The notes below the pieces were generated by a model. That model was not told the origin of the DNA. It searched no databases and saw only the letters and a program-made list of their open reading frames with translations. A stretch of 64,000 nt of DNA from the NCBI RefSeq assembly GCF_963082655.1, contig NC_081555.1, positions 149,966,005-150,030,004 on the forward strand, written 5' to 3'. Origin of the DNA: Stomoxys calcitrans. Lineage: Eukaryota > Arthropoda > Insecta > Diptera > Muscidae. Below, one piece after another: positions 23,901 to 35,945 of the stretch. The first letter of the stretch is position 1, and every line of letters begins with the position of its first letter. The position numbers and the translations under genes were made by a program.

Positions 23901-24760
23901 GTCGTTTTCATTCCGAAAGCAAAAAAAACCTAACCACACGAAGGCGAAAGATTTTCGTCCTATTAGTCTGTCATCCGTTATGCTGAAGACTCTTGAGAGG
24001 TTGATAGAAACCTACCTTAGGGCAGATCGCCTGTCTCGGCAACAGCATGCTTATAGTAAGATATCGCAAAGTACATGGGTGTTGTGCTGGACAGGAAATT
24101 GAACTTCACACCCAATATTTTGGAGAGGGCAATAAAGCCAACTCTTGCCCTGTATACCTGCAAGACAGCCAGTGGCAAATTAGGGGCTTAAACCGCATGT
24201 CATGCACTGGGTATATACTGCAGTTGCCAGATCTATAATGCTATATGGTGTTGTAGTCTGGTGGATGGCGCTTTAAAAGTCCACCTTCTGTTCAATACTC
24301 AACCGGATCCAAAGGATGGCTTGGGTGGGGAGATTGTTTAATTTACAAAAAGCGCAAAGTGCATGGGTGTTGTGGTGGACAGGAAATTGAACTTCAAATC
24401 CAATATTTTGGAGAGGGCAATAAAGCCAACACTTGCCCTGTACACCTGCAAGACAGCCAGTGGCAAAATAGGGGCTTAAACCGCGTGCCATGCGGTTGCA
24501 GTTACCAGATCTATAATACTTTATGGTATTGTTGTCTGGTGGACGACGTTTCAAAAGTCCATCCACTGTTCAATACTCAACCGGATCCAAAGGATGGCTT
24601 GTTTGGGCATCACAGCCGCACTGAGGACGTCACAGTCTGATGGACTGAACTAAATGCTACATCGTATGCCTTTGAACATTGTGGCTAAACAAATTGTTGC
24701 GACCACTGCCGTGAGGCTAAGGGAGCTTTCTCTTTGATCATGTGGCGGCTAAAGACACTG
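23900..24760 (+). pseudogene. LINE family 2 (Jockey-like) fragment with a 288-bp tandem duplication
   Basis: It starts with the RT motif AKDFRPISLSSVMLKTLERL at about 23941-24000, then jumps to the later segment GVV.DRKLNF.SNILE..IKA. The segment beginning GCAAAGTACATGGGTGTTG (24066) recurs at 24354, a 288-bp duplication whose copies differ at only a few sites. The second copy continues through ALRTSQSDGLN-like sequence to VRLRELS. Multiple frameshifts are present. Confidence 0.65.
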
Positions 24761-24889
24761 TGTTATCCTTGATACAATATCGGATGTTTCAAGCAGTGTG
24801 GATTACATCCTACCTGAATCGCTTGTTGATAAAAAGTACTGTACCACTATTCCTGATAGAACCGATGGGAATTACGAAATCTGCGTATA

Positions 24890-25110
24890 TGATGCGACCT
24901 GAGGCATCTGGTCCTAGTACGATTGGAGTACGATTGGTTGGTCAGTTGAACATTTGGCACGTGTCGTGTGGTCCTAGGTTACAATGGGGATACACATCCA
25001 AAACGTCAATCATAGTTATGTACGAATTAAGGCTGTTGCATCTCCCGGAACGCAATTGAGCTAGAACTACTATGGTTTGGCGAGGCAAGCTAACCTAAAC
25101 AGATGCAATG
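24890..25110 (-). pseudogene. LINE family 1, 3' region fragment
   Basis: The reverse complement matches 27940-28100 (antisense GTGTCGTGTGGTCCTAGGTT and CATCTCCCGGAACGCAATTG). It is heavily decayed. Confidence 0.5.
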
Positions 25111-25339
25111 GATGGCACTCTATCTTCAAGGGATACGTTCACTCGGTAGCTATTCCAGGCTTCTGCTACTCTAATGCTAGAACTAGACTTGAAGGGAACT
25201 CAGAGCCCCCATTTAAGTGGTACTCTTGTTCATTTCTCGTTATGACTCACGAGAGCTTCCGGTCGCATCCACTGGTTATGGATAGTAAAATTCTCCGTAT
25301 GCAGAGTGGCTGCAACTGTAGTCGGGGACACGCAGGGGT

Positions 25340-25443
25340 CAATCCCATTGCAGCTGGTTGTTCGTACCGGATTGAGCCGACGAAATCCTTCATCGGCAAG
25401 GGCTGTCGCCTCAGTGTGCAACCCGCTACTACAACAACAAAAA
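25340..25443 (+). mobile_element. Short LINE-derived element, third copy
   Basis: CAATCCCATTGCAGCTGGTT, GTACCGGATTGAGCCGACGA, CGGCAAGGGCTGTCGCCTCA and TACTACAACAACAAAA. This is the full 5'-end-plus-tail structure of the 18873-18970 element, and it includes the CAATCCCAT start seen at 42925. Confidence 0.65.
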
Positions 25444-25449
25444 TCAGCG

Positions 25450-26690
25450 GTATCGAGCGGAGTCTTACTTCAATTTACTTCAATTTACTTCAACTGCACT
25501 TATGTCAATAATAAAGTCACAAACAAGTCTATTATTAATAATCCAGTCTGCTTGCTTACTATTAAAGGGTTTACAAGCACACCGTTAACTAATTTTTATT
25601 TATGAAACCCTAATGCAAGTCTCGAGATTAGGAAAACTGACGACTTCATAGCAGCTCTTACACTTTCTTAAGTACATGTTCCGTTATCTTATATGCTGTT
25701 TTTGATAACTTTTCTTCTTTACCACCATCGTTGTACATACATATGTAGGAAACAAACAGCATAACTGAATGCAACAACAAAAGGTCACAATGTCTAAATT
25801 AACAATTGTAAAAGTACACACAAATTTTAAGTTCGAGGACACGTCACTCAAGCCAACAAAATAATTACACGGCATGACACAAATTTAACTTAAATTGTTT
25901 TACAGATTTTGTCACAAGAAGGAATATATTAAAACCGATGCACCGCATTTGTTTTGCTGTTTGTTATATATTTAATATATTTGCTTATACTATACATATA
26001 GCTGCTTGCTTTCGTTTTTTTTTTCCAATTTTATTCCCCACCATAGCTTATACTCTTCACAATTGCAGCAAGGCCAACAGCAAATAAATTTGGGCAGCAC
26101 AAATGATTTACCGTTGCAAAATTATACAAAAGTATTGGTTAACTGTTTTGCTTTAAACAGATATGCTTTTTTCTTTATAATTGATTGGATAATACCACTT
26201 ACGTTGGGTTATAAAATAATTTTTTCAAGAAATCTCGGAATATTTTGCCGGCTTTTAATGAGACTTACCCCAACTGATTTTTCTTTGTGTTAAAAATTGA
26301 CAGAACGAAGAAGAAGAAGCATTGGGGGTTTAATGAATAGCGAGTAATCGCTACCCCGCAAGTATACGAAACCCACTAGGAACTTTCCTAATCAGCTGTC
26401 CTAATCAGCTGTCAGATTGAAATTAAACAATGTGCTCTTCGGACGGAACTTTTCAAAGATTTACACCGGTATTTGCAAAACTTAATGTAGGTATGAAATA
26501 GGTTTATTTCGCATATTTCCATCAAAGAACAGTCAAATAAAACTATTTTAAGGCTTCATTCAGTTTTTTTTTTCATTTATTGACTCATTCATCAACCAAG
26601 TCGGTAGACCATATATGGCAACACAGGATTCATTGAATAAGGTCAAGCCAAGCGACCAGCCGACATAAAATTTTTTTAGTTTTTGACAGT
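25450..26690. other. AT-rich sequence without a supported gene
   Basis: A TTCAATTTACTTCAA repeat occurs near 25475, a tandem CCTAATCAGCTGT pair at 26390-26412, and poly-T tracts. Reading frames of 60-95 residues are hydrophobic, lack splice-bounded continuation and match nothing I know. Confidence 0.45.
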
Positions 26691-26739
26691 ACTTGGCATT
26701 GAGGATGTCAACTTGCTTACGTTTTCTTCTATCATCACC

Positions 26740-28200
26740 ACACACATTTGCCGTGGCTTCAATTTACCAAGGCCATGTGATAGGACGGTCCTCGTGACAC
26801 TGGACCTTTCGAAGGCATTCGACACGGTCAGCCATGCCAAATTATTTGAGGACATCGCCAACACGTCCCTCCAGCCAGGCCTGAAACGTTGGGTCGCGAA
26901 TTATCTGTGTGGCCGCCAGTCATTCGTGGAATTTAGGGATAAGAAGTCAAAACACCGTAGAGTGAAACAGGGAGTTCCCCAAGGTGGGGTGATATCTCCG
27001 GCTCTGTTTAACCTCTACCTATCCTCCATCCCACCTCCTCCAGACGGCATAGAGATCGTATCATATGCGGACGAATGTACGATCATGGCATCAGGCCCCC
27101 CACCCATTGATGACATCTGCGATAGGTTGATCGTCTACCTCAACGAGCTTGCCTCATATTTCGCTGCAAGAAATCTGAAGATATCCGCCACCAAATCTTC
27201 AGCCACACTGTTCACTACAAATACGCGTGAGGTAAATACTGAGTTGACTGTGATGGTCGATGGAGAAATGATTCCGACCATCAAGTGTCCCAAAATACTT
27301 GGCGTCACATTTGACAGCTCCTACACTTTCTCCCCACATGCCACAGCAATCTGCAATAATGTCAAAAGTAGAAACAAGGTCCTCAAGTCACTCGCTGGCA
27401 GCACTTGGGGTGCAGACAAAGAAACCTTGTTGACCACGTACAAAGCAATTGGCCGGTCTGTGGTAAGTTATGCAGCGCCAGTGTGGTCACGTCAACTTTG
27501 TGACACGCAGTGGAATAATATTCAGATCTGTCAGAATGCCGCCCTCCGAACTGCGACGGGCTGTCTCCTCAGTTCTCATGTGGACCACCTCCATCAGGAG
27601 ACAAAGATTCTACCAGTGCGAAGACATAACTACATACATGCTGTCTAAGCAATACCTTTTGGGCTGTTATCGCAGAAATCATCCAAATCATCATCTTGTG
27701 GATAGATACCCACCGCCCAGAAGCCTTAAGGTAGATCTACACGATCTAGAGCGTGAGGTCCAGCGTTACAAGAGAGAACCTCTAGATCAAGCGGCATATC
27801 ATGCAGGTCTGAACAACATTCATGCAGACACGGTAGCAGACGCGTTAATTGGCTACCGGGTGAATGTAGTCTTTGGAGAACGACCGCCACCCATTGCACC
27901 CGAAGAAATCGACCTCCCCCGGCAAACCAGAGTGGTTCTGGCTCAATTACGTTCCGGCAGATGCAGCCGCCTCAATTCCCACAGAGCTAGGATTGATGCC
28001 GACGTGCAAGAAGTATGTCCCGATTGTAACCAGGGACCGCACGATACACGTCACCTGTTTAACTGCCCGGCCAGACCCACTCGAATCAGACCCAGATCCC
28101 TGTGGACGCACCCCATCTTAGTCGCGGAGTTCCTGGGTCTTGACACTCAACAGAATCAGGCAGACGAAAGATAGTACACAATAAACTGCTACAACAACAG
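26740..28200 (+). pseudogene. LINE family 1 (Jockey-like), 5' truncated, frameshifted RT copy
   Basis: This is the best-preserved retrotransposon in the window. Frame one runs from RTVLVTLDLSKAFDTVSH through RVKQGVPQGGVISPALFNLY, the YAD(E) box and LGVTFDSSYTFSPH to VRRHNYIHAV (27648). The continuation, SKQYLLGCYRRNHPNHHLVD, is in another frame, so a frameshift lies at about 27620-27650. A C-terminal Cys/His motif follows (CPDCNQGPHDTRHLFNC), then a CTGCTACAACAACAG tail. The catalytic box reads YADE instead of YADD, so the copy should be dead on two counts. It ends about 35 bp from the tektin poly(A) signal and converges on that gene. Confidence 0.85.
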
Positions 28201-28233
28201 AACAAAAGTCTTATTTTTAATCAATCCAAATAG

Positions 28234-28239
28234 TTTATT
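28234..28239 (-). terminator. Candidate poly(A) signal of the tektin gene
   Basis: AATAAA on the minus strand, about 130 bp past the stop codon. It is the first such hexamer in a suitable position. Confidence 0.5.
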
Positions 28240-28367
28240 TCAAAGACATACATATTTGTAATGAACTAATTTTTCATGTAATCGGATCCACAAATTTGCT
28301 CTAAAAAAGATTTTTTTAAATGCACAAGATTACAAATTGACTACATCCTAACGCCGCCACACTATGA

Positions 28368-31300
28368 CTAATATTTGATCATATTATTAACGGGGAAAGC
28401 ACGTCTCAGACCCATACATTTCTCACGATCAATGAACAGGGCATTAACTTTATTACGCAAATCACTTTCCAGGCTAGCTCGAGTCTTAAGTAAACTCTGA
28501 TGTTGCGCTTCGGCTTCTTGCAGTTTATGATGTAGATTATTGACTGTATCCTTGAGCTCATGAACTTCCTGTGTCAAACGCATTTGGGCATAGTCCCTAA
28601 AATTACGATTAGGCATTAAAACAAATTTTCGTATTTTGATAAGATATGTTACTCTTACTTGCACAATTCCACACCTGTGCGGTGTGAGCGTGCCTCCATT
28701 CTTGTCTGAGCCACTTTAAGCGGATTCGATTTATCCTGTATGGCTTTCTGCAGCAGAAAGATGTGTTTCTCCAAATCGAATAGCTCTTGTTGAGTTTTGT
28801 GCAAATGCAATTGGATTTTATTTTTCGATTCGGCCATTTCTTGCGATCGTCTATCGAAGGCATTATTCGTATTGCTCCAGTGATCCCATACGGCAGTGGC
28901 AATGGCATTTACCATTGTATCAGCGTCACTACGCAATTGAGAAAGTTTTGCTCTTTCAGATTGAGATCTAAGGGAAATAAAAGTGGATTTTTATTAGAGA
29001 TAGTCTTCAAATTTGGCAATCGCAGAGAATTTTACTTAAAAAATTATTATTGGGTTACCCACAAAGTATTTGGACTACATTATTATTGTCAGATTCGTAT
29101 TTTAGTCTCAAATAACTTTCATTTAATAAGATTCGTGGGCAGCCTCATCAGATTCATGTTCTTGGATTGTAAACACAGAACTGACATCTTAATACCGTCG
29201 AACTGGCCGGTTGTTTTCAGCTGTTTGCGTGAGACCACCTTTAATCCACCTTGCCCAGATTCATGTTTTTGATTGCCATGATAAATCAAACAAATAATCG
29301 CCTTAATCGTTGCAAAAATCGTGAAGATCTGGTATTCGGGGGAGGGAGTAAATTTGAATTTTAAAGACATTTGTTTTGATTGGATGCACAAACGTTTATA
29401 GTATATACTGATTTATTAATTCTCTCAAAGGGTTTAGAGTCATTTGAGTTTGGATGTTAGATGTACTCCATTCTTAAGAGTTGTACGCCCGATATTCTCA
29501 TGGGGATTTTGGGAGTAATAAGGCTCCCAGGATGGTGGTTGGTGGGTTTAGGAGGTGGTGTGAACCCCAAGAAACGTGTTGCCGAAAGTGGGTATGATAT
29601 TCGTGATCTACTCACAAATAACTTTCATTTGAGTCTCATATTGCCCTGACCCGAAAATACGTTTGTCCGATTTACGGACTTCCCATTGGTTAGAGGGAAG
29701 TTTATGGAATGACGAGTACCCCAAACACTTGGCCCCAAAATTGGTTATCATATTCGTTCTCTAATCTCAAATACTTTTCATTTGGTCGGTAAATTTGTAC
29801 TCTTGGGGAAGGGGCGGTGCCCCAAATACATTGTCCCACATTTGGATATCAGATTCTTATTCTACCCCATATACCTTTACTTGAGCCCCATATTACGATG
29901 GTCAATAAATAATTGCTGTCTGTGGGGTGTTTTTGGCAAGGGGTAGATCCCCAGAAAAATGGTCCCGAAAAAAGGTATCAATTTCGTGCTCTACTCCCCA
30001 ATATTTTTCCTTTGAGCCCCTCATTGACCAGGTCGGTAAATATGCCCGATTTAGGTGTGTGTTGGGGAGTGGGATTGTCACCCAAACTCTTAGCCCTTAA
30101 AATAAAGCAGCATCGCGCTCTTCTCTCAAATATCATTTATTTGACCCATATTACCATTGGACTCAAAGTTGGATATCAAATTCGTTTTCAGATATCAAAT
30201 ATCTTTCATTTAAACCCCTTATTGCAAAAGTCAGCAAATATGTCCACTTTGTGGAGAGCTCCACTTTCTTTACGACCCAATTTGCCATGGTGAGCAATTA
30301 GTTCCTATTTGGGGGTTGTTATGGAGGTGGGACGTCCCCTAGCAAGTTGGTCCCGAATGCTGATATCAGATTCGTGGTCTACTCCAAAATACCTTTCATT
30401 TGCGCCCCATATTTGCACAGTCGGCAAACATGAAATAGGGCGGTGACTTTCTCTGAAAATATATTTCAGCTTCGTATTCTCCTCTAAGGTAGCTTTAGTT
30501 TGAGCCCCATATTACAATGGTCAGCAAATACTTCATATTTGAGTGGTGGTATGGGTTGGGTTGGCCCCATAGAAATTTTTTCCCGAATATTGGTGTCAGA
30601 TTCGTGCGGTACTTCCTTTCATTTGAGTAAATTCGTGCTCTTTGGCGGTATTTTTGGGCAGGGGCGGCCCCCAAAACACTTGGTTCCACATTTGGACATC
30701 ATATTTGAATTCTACACTCAAATACCTTCTATTTAAGCCCCATATAGCGATGGCCAGTAATTAAGTCCTGTTTGGGGGTGTTTTGGGGAAGGGGTGGACA
30801 CCCCGGAGATTGGTCCCACATTTGGATATCAGATTCGTACTCTACTTTCAAAGACCTTTTATTTGAGCCCCATATTGCTATGGTCGTAAATTCGTGCCCT
30901 TTGGGGGTGTTTTTAGGGAGGGGCGTCCCCCCAACACTTGGTCACACATTTTGATATCAGATTCGAATTCAACTCGTAAATACCTTTCAGTTGAGTCCTA
31001 TATTGCCATGGTCGGTAAATATGTCCAATTTAGGGGTGTTTTGGGGGTGGGGAGGTCCCCCAAACACTTGGTCCCTCATTTGGGTATCAGATTCGTATTA
31101 TACTCTTAAATACAATTCATTTGAGTCCCATATTGTCGCGATTGATCTATGTATATATTTGGTAGGTTTTGGGGTGGGGCGTCCTGCCTAGGTACCCCAT
31201 ACGAAATTTGGGTACCAAATTTTTGTTTTTAGGCTACAATAAGAGAGCACACTTAAAGCGCACCACCCATCTCCGAGATCTGGAGTTTCTGAAAATAAGG

Positions 31301-33029
31301 GTAAGGGGGAGGGTCCGCCCCCCCTTCAGATATCAAAAAATTTAGTACCCTACTTTTACCACGGGATTATTATGCACCATCTGTGTAAATTTCAAGAAAA
31401 TCGGTTCAGAAGTTTTTGAGTCTATACGGAACTGACAAACAAACACAAATTGATTTTTATATATAAGGAGAAGATAGGAGCTATACTGAAATCTAAAAAA
31501 ATGCAAGTGCAAATTTGCCCATGAACATTCCAAAAAGGAACTGGGGCAAGCTTCTCACAAATAAATGAGTGCTGTCCGATTCAATTTTGAGCTCAATAAT
31601 AGGGGATCTCCTTTTTATAGCCGAGTCCGAACGGCGTGCCGCAGAGCGACACCTCTTTGGGGAGAAGTTTTCACAAATGTCGCCAGCATTAGGAGATAAC
31701 CAACGCTTAAAAATTTTCAGATGTTTCTGCCAGTATTCATACCCAGGCGTTCAGCGTCATAGGCGGACATGCTAAACTCTGCGCTTCGGTGGCCTCTAAA
31801 AAAATACTTACTGGAATTGTCTTTTTGTAAAATTTCAACTCACCTGCTAACACGTTGACTACTAGCCTCAGCCCATGACTCCTGTGTACTCACAGTGGGA
31901 TCATATTTTTCAATACCCCCATAATAAGCTAAACCTCGGCTATAGTTGTTCAATTGATGGCACACAGTATCAATTCCCAGAGTAGAGTCCTTGCCTGAGA
32001 CATCTTCCTCCAGAAGATGTTGGGCAGCACGGCAATCATGGGCTTGAATGGTGATCTTTAAAGAAAATAGAAAACATTTGCTTAGCATTGGTGCAGATAC
32101 ATCTCCCATCTCTTGCCGCTACCCTTTCATGTAATTCCTTCAGTTTATCACGAGCATTTCTCAGATTGTCAATCTCCAAAAGCAAAGCTTTCTCCACACA
32201 ATCATGAACTTTCTCTACCCCCGCACGACCTTCACGATGATACAGGCACTCTTGGGCTATATGCAGCGGTGCTTCCAAATCCATCATGGCCTTGGCACAT
32301 TTGCGTTTCAATTCTGTGAATGCCGATGATTCGCTGACCAGTTTTTCCATTTCCGTATTCAGTTCATTGCGCCAAAATGTAACATCTGTGATGCGTTCAC
32401 CCAAACGACGGCCAGCATCACGCTGTCCCTGGGCGGTCTTCTCATCGGTTTCACGCATAAGACGAACGGCATCATTTCTCAAGCGCTCCGATTGATTGCT
32501 TAAAGAGGGAGAAATTACCCAGAATAGATTTTTTTTGAAAATACGTTATGCTAACTCTCCCTTACCGATTAATATTCGACTCCGCATATTTGGACAGATT
32601 ATTGTTAGCCCATTCCCCTGGGGTGTAACGCGTATACAAAGCTGCTCTGGCTGCATGTTGAGGATTTTGACTAAAACCTGTGACCAAATTGGGAAATGTC
32701 AAAGGCTCGGTTGACATATGAGCTGGGGCAAATGTGGGCTTAACCAGCTGATTGGTAACTGGTTGCTCTGCCAGATTTTTGACTTCAATCATTTCATAGC
32801 TTAACGTTGGACGCCATGGATGAGGATGGGCATTCTGTTATCAGTTAGAACACATTACACGATTTGGCAATCACTCATTTTTCTGCATATATGTACCTAC
32901 CTGATATGCCGTTCCCACACGTGGTGGTATCGATGGCCCTGAGACAGGCTCCATGCATGGTGGTGCCCCAGCCGTACTCCATGGCTGTAATTGCGAATAC
33001 ATTACAGTTTGTTCAAATTTTGCAGACAT
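28368..33029 (-). CDS. Tektin family protein, six exons
   Basis: Tektins are coiled-coil filament proteins of ciliary and flagellar doublet microtubules; in flies this mainly means sperm and sensory cilia. Exons: 32901-33029, 32566-32834, 32123-32498, 31844-32055, 28659-28967, 28368-28596. All phases agree; the total is 1524 nt (507 aa). The start is ATG at 33027-33029 (MSAKFEQTVMYSQ). The tektin core runs from about residue 118 (WANNNLSKYAE) to the C-terminus and shows ERITDVTFWRNEL, LEAPLHIAQECLYHRE and LFIDREKCMGLRR. The family nonapeptide RPNVELCRD appears as RTGVELCKD (about 425-433). The exon 3 donor is AGG|GTAGCG, a weak match to consensus, but phase and protein continuity support it. 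Intron 4 (2.9 kb) is filled with repeats. Which numbered tektin it is cannot be settled by eye; tektin-3/A-like is likely. Confidence 0.9.
29166..29243 (+). repeat. Right end of a GGTGGTCTC MITE
   Basis: GACATCTTAATACCGTCGAA, AGCTGTTTGCGTGAGACCAC and CTTTAATCC match the right end of the elements at 57611-57824 and 61394-61610. It lies in tektin intron 4. Confidence 0.6.
29480..31475 (-). mobile_element. Helitron-like element with about 14 internal repeats
   Basis: The inverted left end lies at 31380-31475 (AATCGGTTCAGAAGTTTTTG, then AGTCTATACGGAAC and ACAAACAAACACAAATTG). The body is a degenerate tandem array of ~125-bp units with TTTGGGGGTGTTTTGGGG, GGGGCGGCCCCC, CACTTGGTCCCACATTTGG and ATATCAGATTCGTATTCTAC. 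It is in minus orientation relative to 20528-22352. No right-end hairpin is recognised near 29450. It occupies tektin intron 4, and its ORFs are repeat translations. Confidence 0.5.
31498..31795 (-). repeat. tRNA-derived SINE, full length
   Basis: In minus reading: head with TAGCATGTCCGCCTATGACG and GAACGCCTGGG; body with GGTGTCGCTCTGCGGCACGC and GACTCGGCTATAAAAAGG; tail with GGGCAAATTTGCACTTGCAT. It lies in tektin intron 4, in the same orientation as the gene. Confidence 0.7.
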
Positions 33030-33627
33030 TTTAAATAAAAGGGAAATTTTTTCAAATTGTATACAAATTTAGTAAAGTGCGTTTGAAAAACGAAAAATTT
33101 GAATAATAAAGTTTGAGGATATTTTTTGTTACAATAAAGACAAATAAATAAGTTTGAGGATATTTGTTACAATAAAGACAGATAAACAAAGAATGCTTAG
33201 ATGAAAAAAATAGGTGGACGCCCAATGGGTCCCTGCTAAAAGGCCTCAGAACACTCAGAACAGAACACTGAAGTCCAACTCGGGATCGGCAGACTAAAAT
33301 GTACTTTTCTCCGTGAGTGTGATTGGAATCAGATACTTCAGGCCTCTAGAGATATTTCAGAATGACGGATGGACTGAACTCAAAGGAAATTTAGACAAGG
33401 GGAAAAGGCAAAAATGCGCTTTACAGGGCGCACCTTAGATTTCGCTGAAATTTGGTATGTAGATGTGGGTTGACCCCAGGAACTCGAATCAGAAGTCTAT
33501 ACTAGGGGCCAATGTCCCTGGGCCCCCAGAGAGCCAAAAACCCCCTTTGGGGGGGGGACCAACCTAGGAAATGAAAGGTATTGTCGAGTAGATTACGAAT
33601 GAGCTGAAACAAGAAAAAAAAAAACAA
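33030..33627. other. Tektin upstream region and unclassified repeat
   Basis: The first ~170 bp upstream of the tektin start are A/T-rich and contain a duplicated AATAAAGTTTGAGGATATTT / AATAAGTTTGAGGATATTTG pair (33106-33165). Beyond 33400 there is G-rich sequence resembling the Helitron-like units (GGGGGGGGGACCAACC, GAAAGGTATTGTCGAGTAGA). No gene is seen. Confidence 0.4.
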
Positions 33628-35945
33628 GTAAGAAGGCGTTAAGTTCGGCCGGGCCGAAATTTGGATACCCACTATCTCGGGTAATGTAAACCACCTTTCG
33701 TCATAATCCGGTGAAAAATGTATAATTTTTTCCCCATAGGAGCTCCGATTTGGACCAAATTCGGCACGGACATTGATAATAAGTACAAGTCATTATTCAC
33801 TTTTATAGAACAAAACATTGGTCTTTTTGGTAGCCATATTCAAATATAGACCGATCTGAACCATATACGACACGGATGTCGAAAAGCCTAACATAAGTCA
33901 AATTTCAATTTACAAATTTCAGCGAAATCGGATTATAAATGTGCCTTTGATGGGGCCAAGACTTTAAATCGAGAGATCGGTTAATATGGCAGCTATATCA
34001 AAATCTGAACCGATCTGAGCCAAATTGCAGAAAGTTGTCGAGAACCTAACGCAGCCCACTATCCCAAATTTCGGCGAAATCGGACAATAAATGCGCCTTT
34101 TATGGACCCAAAACCTTATTTCGAGAGATCGGTCTATATGGCAGCTATATCCAAATATGGACCGATTTGTGCCAAATTTAAGAAGAATGTTTAAGGGACT
34201 AACACAGCACACTGTCACAAATTTCGTCGAAATCGGACAATAAATGTGTCTTTTATGGGCCCAAGACCTCAAATCGAGAGATCGGGCTATATGGTAGCTA
34301 AATCCAAATCTAAACCGATCTGGGCCAAAAGTTGTCGAAGAACCTGACGCAACTCACTATCCCAAATTCCAGTGAAATCGGACAATAAATGCGCCTTTTG
34401 TGGGCCCAAAGCCTTAAATCGAGAGATCGGTCTATATGGCAGCTATATCCAAATCTGGACCGATCTGGGCCAAATTGCCAAAAATTGTCGAAGAACCTAA
34501 CGCAACTCACTATCCCAAATTTCGGCGAAATCGGACAATAAATGAGTTTCTTTAATGCTCCAAGGCCTTAAATCGAGAGATCAGTCTATATGGCAGCTAT
34601 ATCCAACTCTGGACCCATCTGAACCAAATTGAAGAAGGATGCCTAAGGGCCTAACACAAATTTTGGCAAAATCTGACAATAAATGCGCCTTTTATGGGCC
34701 CAAGACCCTTAATCGAGAGATCGGTCTATATCGGGGCTATACCAAGATATAGTCCGTATGGCCAATCTTCGGGTCGGGTATTAGAATAACTCTCTGTTTC
34801 AAATTTTAGCGAAGTCGGGTAATAAATAAAGCTTTATGGGCTTCAGACCCTTTATGGGGAGATCGGTCTAAATGACAGTTATATCTAAATATGGACCGAT
34901 CTAATCTATATTTAGGTCAATTATCGATAGGCTTCAAATAACCCACTGTTACAAATTTCAGCAATATCGAGTTATAAATATAGCTTTTATGGTCTTCAGG
35001 CCCTTTATTGGGAGATCGGTCTATATGGTAGCTATACCTAAATATAGTCCGATCTAATCTATATTAAGGTCAATTATCGGCAGGCTTAAAATAACCCACT
35101 GTTACAAATTTCAGCAATATCGAGTTATAAATATAGCTTTTATGGTCTTCAGGCCCTTTATTGGGAGATCGGTCTATATGAGAGCTATATCTAAACATAG
35201 TCCGATCTGAACCATATTTGGGTCAGATGTTGGGAGGCTTAAAATAACCCACTATTTTAAATTTCAGCGAAATCGGGTAATAAATAAAGCTTTTATGGCC
35301 TTCAGACCCTTTATCGGGAAATCGGTCTATATGACAGCTATATCTAAATAGAGTCCGATCTGAACCATATTTAGATCAGATGTCAGGAGGCTAAAAAGAA
35401 CCCACTATTTTAAATATCAGCGAAATCGGGTGATAAATAAAGCTTTTATGGCCTTCAGACCCTTTATCGGGAGAAACAAACAAAGCTTTTATGGGCTTCA
35501 GATCCTTCATCGGGAGATCGGTCTATAAAGCAGCTATATCTAAATATAGTCCGATCTGAACCATATTTGGGTCAGTTATCCCGAAGTCTTAAACTACTCA
35601 CTATTTAAAATTTCAGCAAAATCGGATGAAAAATAAAGTTTTATGGACATTAGACCCTTTATCGGAAAATCGGTCTATATAGCAGCTATATCCAAATATG
35701 GTCCGATTTGGCCCTTTCAAGAACTTAACCAGCGTGCATCAAAAAGAGGTATATGTGCCAAAATTCAGCTCAATATCTCAATTTTTGAAGGCTCTAGAGT
35801 GATTACAACAAACGGATAGACGGACAGACACTCGAACATCGTTATATCGTCTTAGAATTTTACGACGATCCGAAATATATATACTTTGTAGGGTCGGAAA
35901 TTGATATTTCGATTTCCACCCAATCCTACGGTGCTGGGTATAATA
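33628..35945 (+). mobile_element. Array element of ~2.3 kb with head, ~14 monomers and tail
   Basis: The head at 33628-33720 (ACAAGTAAGAAGGCGTTAAG, CGGCCGGGCCG, CCCACTATCTCGGG) leads into monomers of one class (AATAAATGCGCCTTTTATGG) up to about 34750. These switch to another class (AATAAATAAAGCTTTTATGG), and the tail follows at 35810-35942 (GACGGACAGACACTCGAACA, ACGACGATCCGAAATATATA). The change of class within one element implies recombination or conversion between elements. Spacing is 153 bp at 34127-34280. Confidence 0.7.

Noticed and set aside
25230..25605. Plus-strand frames of 99-144 residues
   Set aside because: They run through LINE fragments and the short LINE-derived element at 25340-25443. 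No independent coding evidence exists.
26006..26293. 95-residue hydrophobic frame possibly encoding a membrane protein
   Set aside because: The hydrophobicity follows T-rich sequence. There is no conserved motif, splice site or neighbouring exon.
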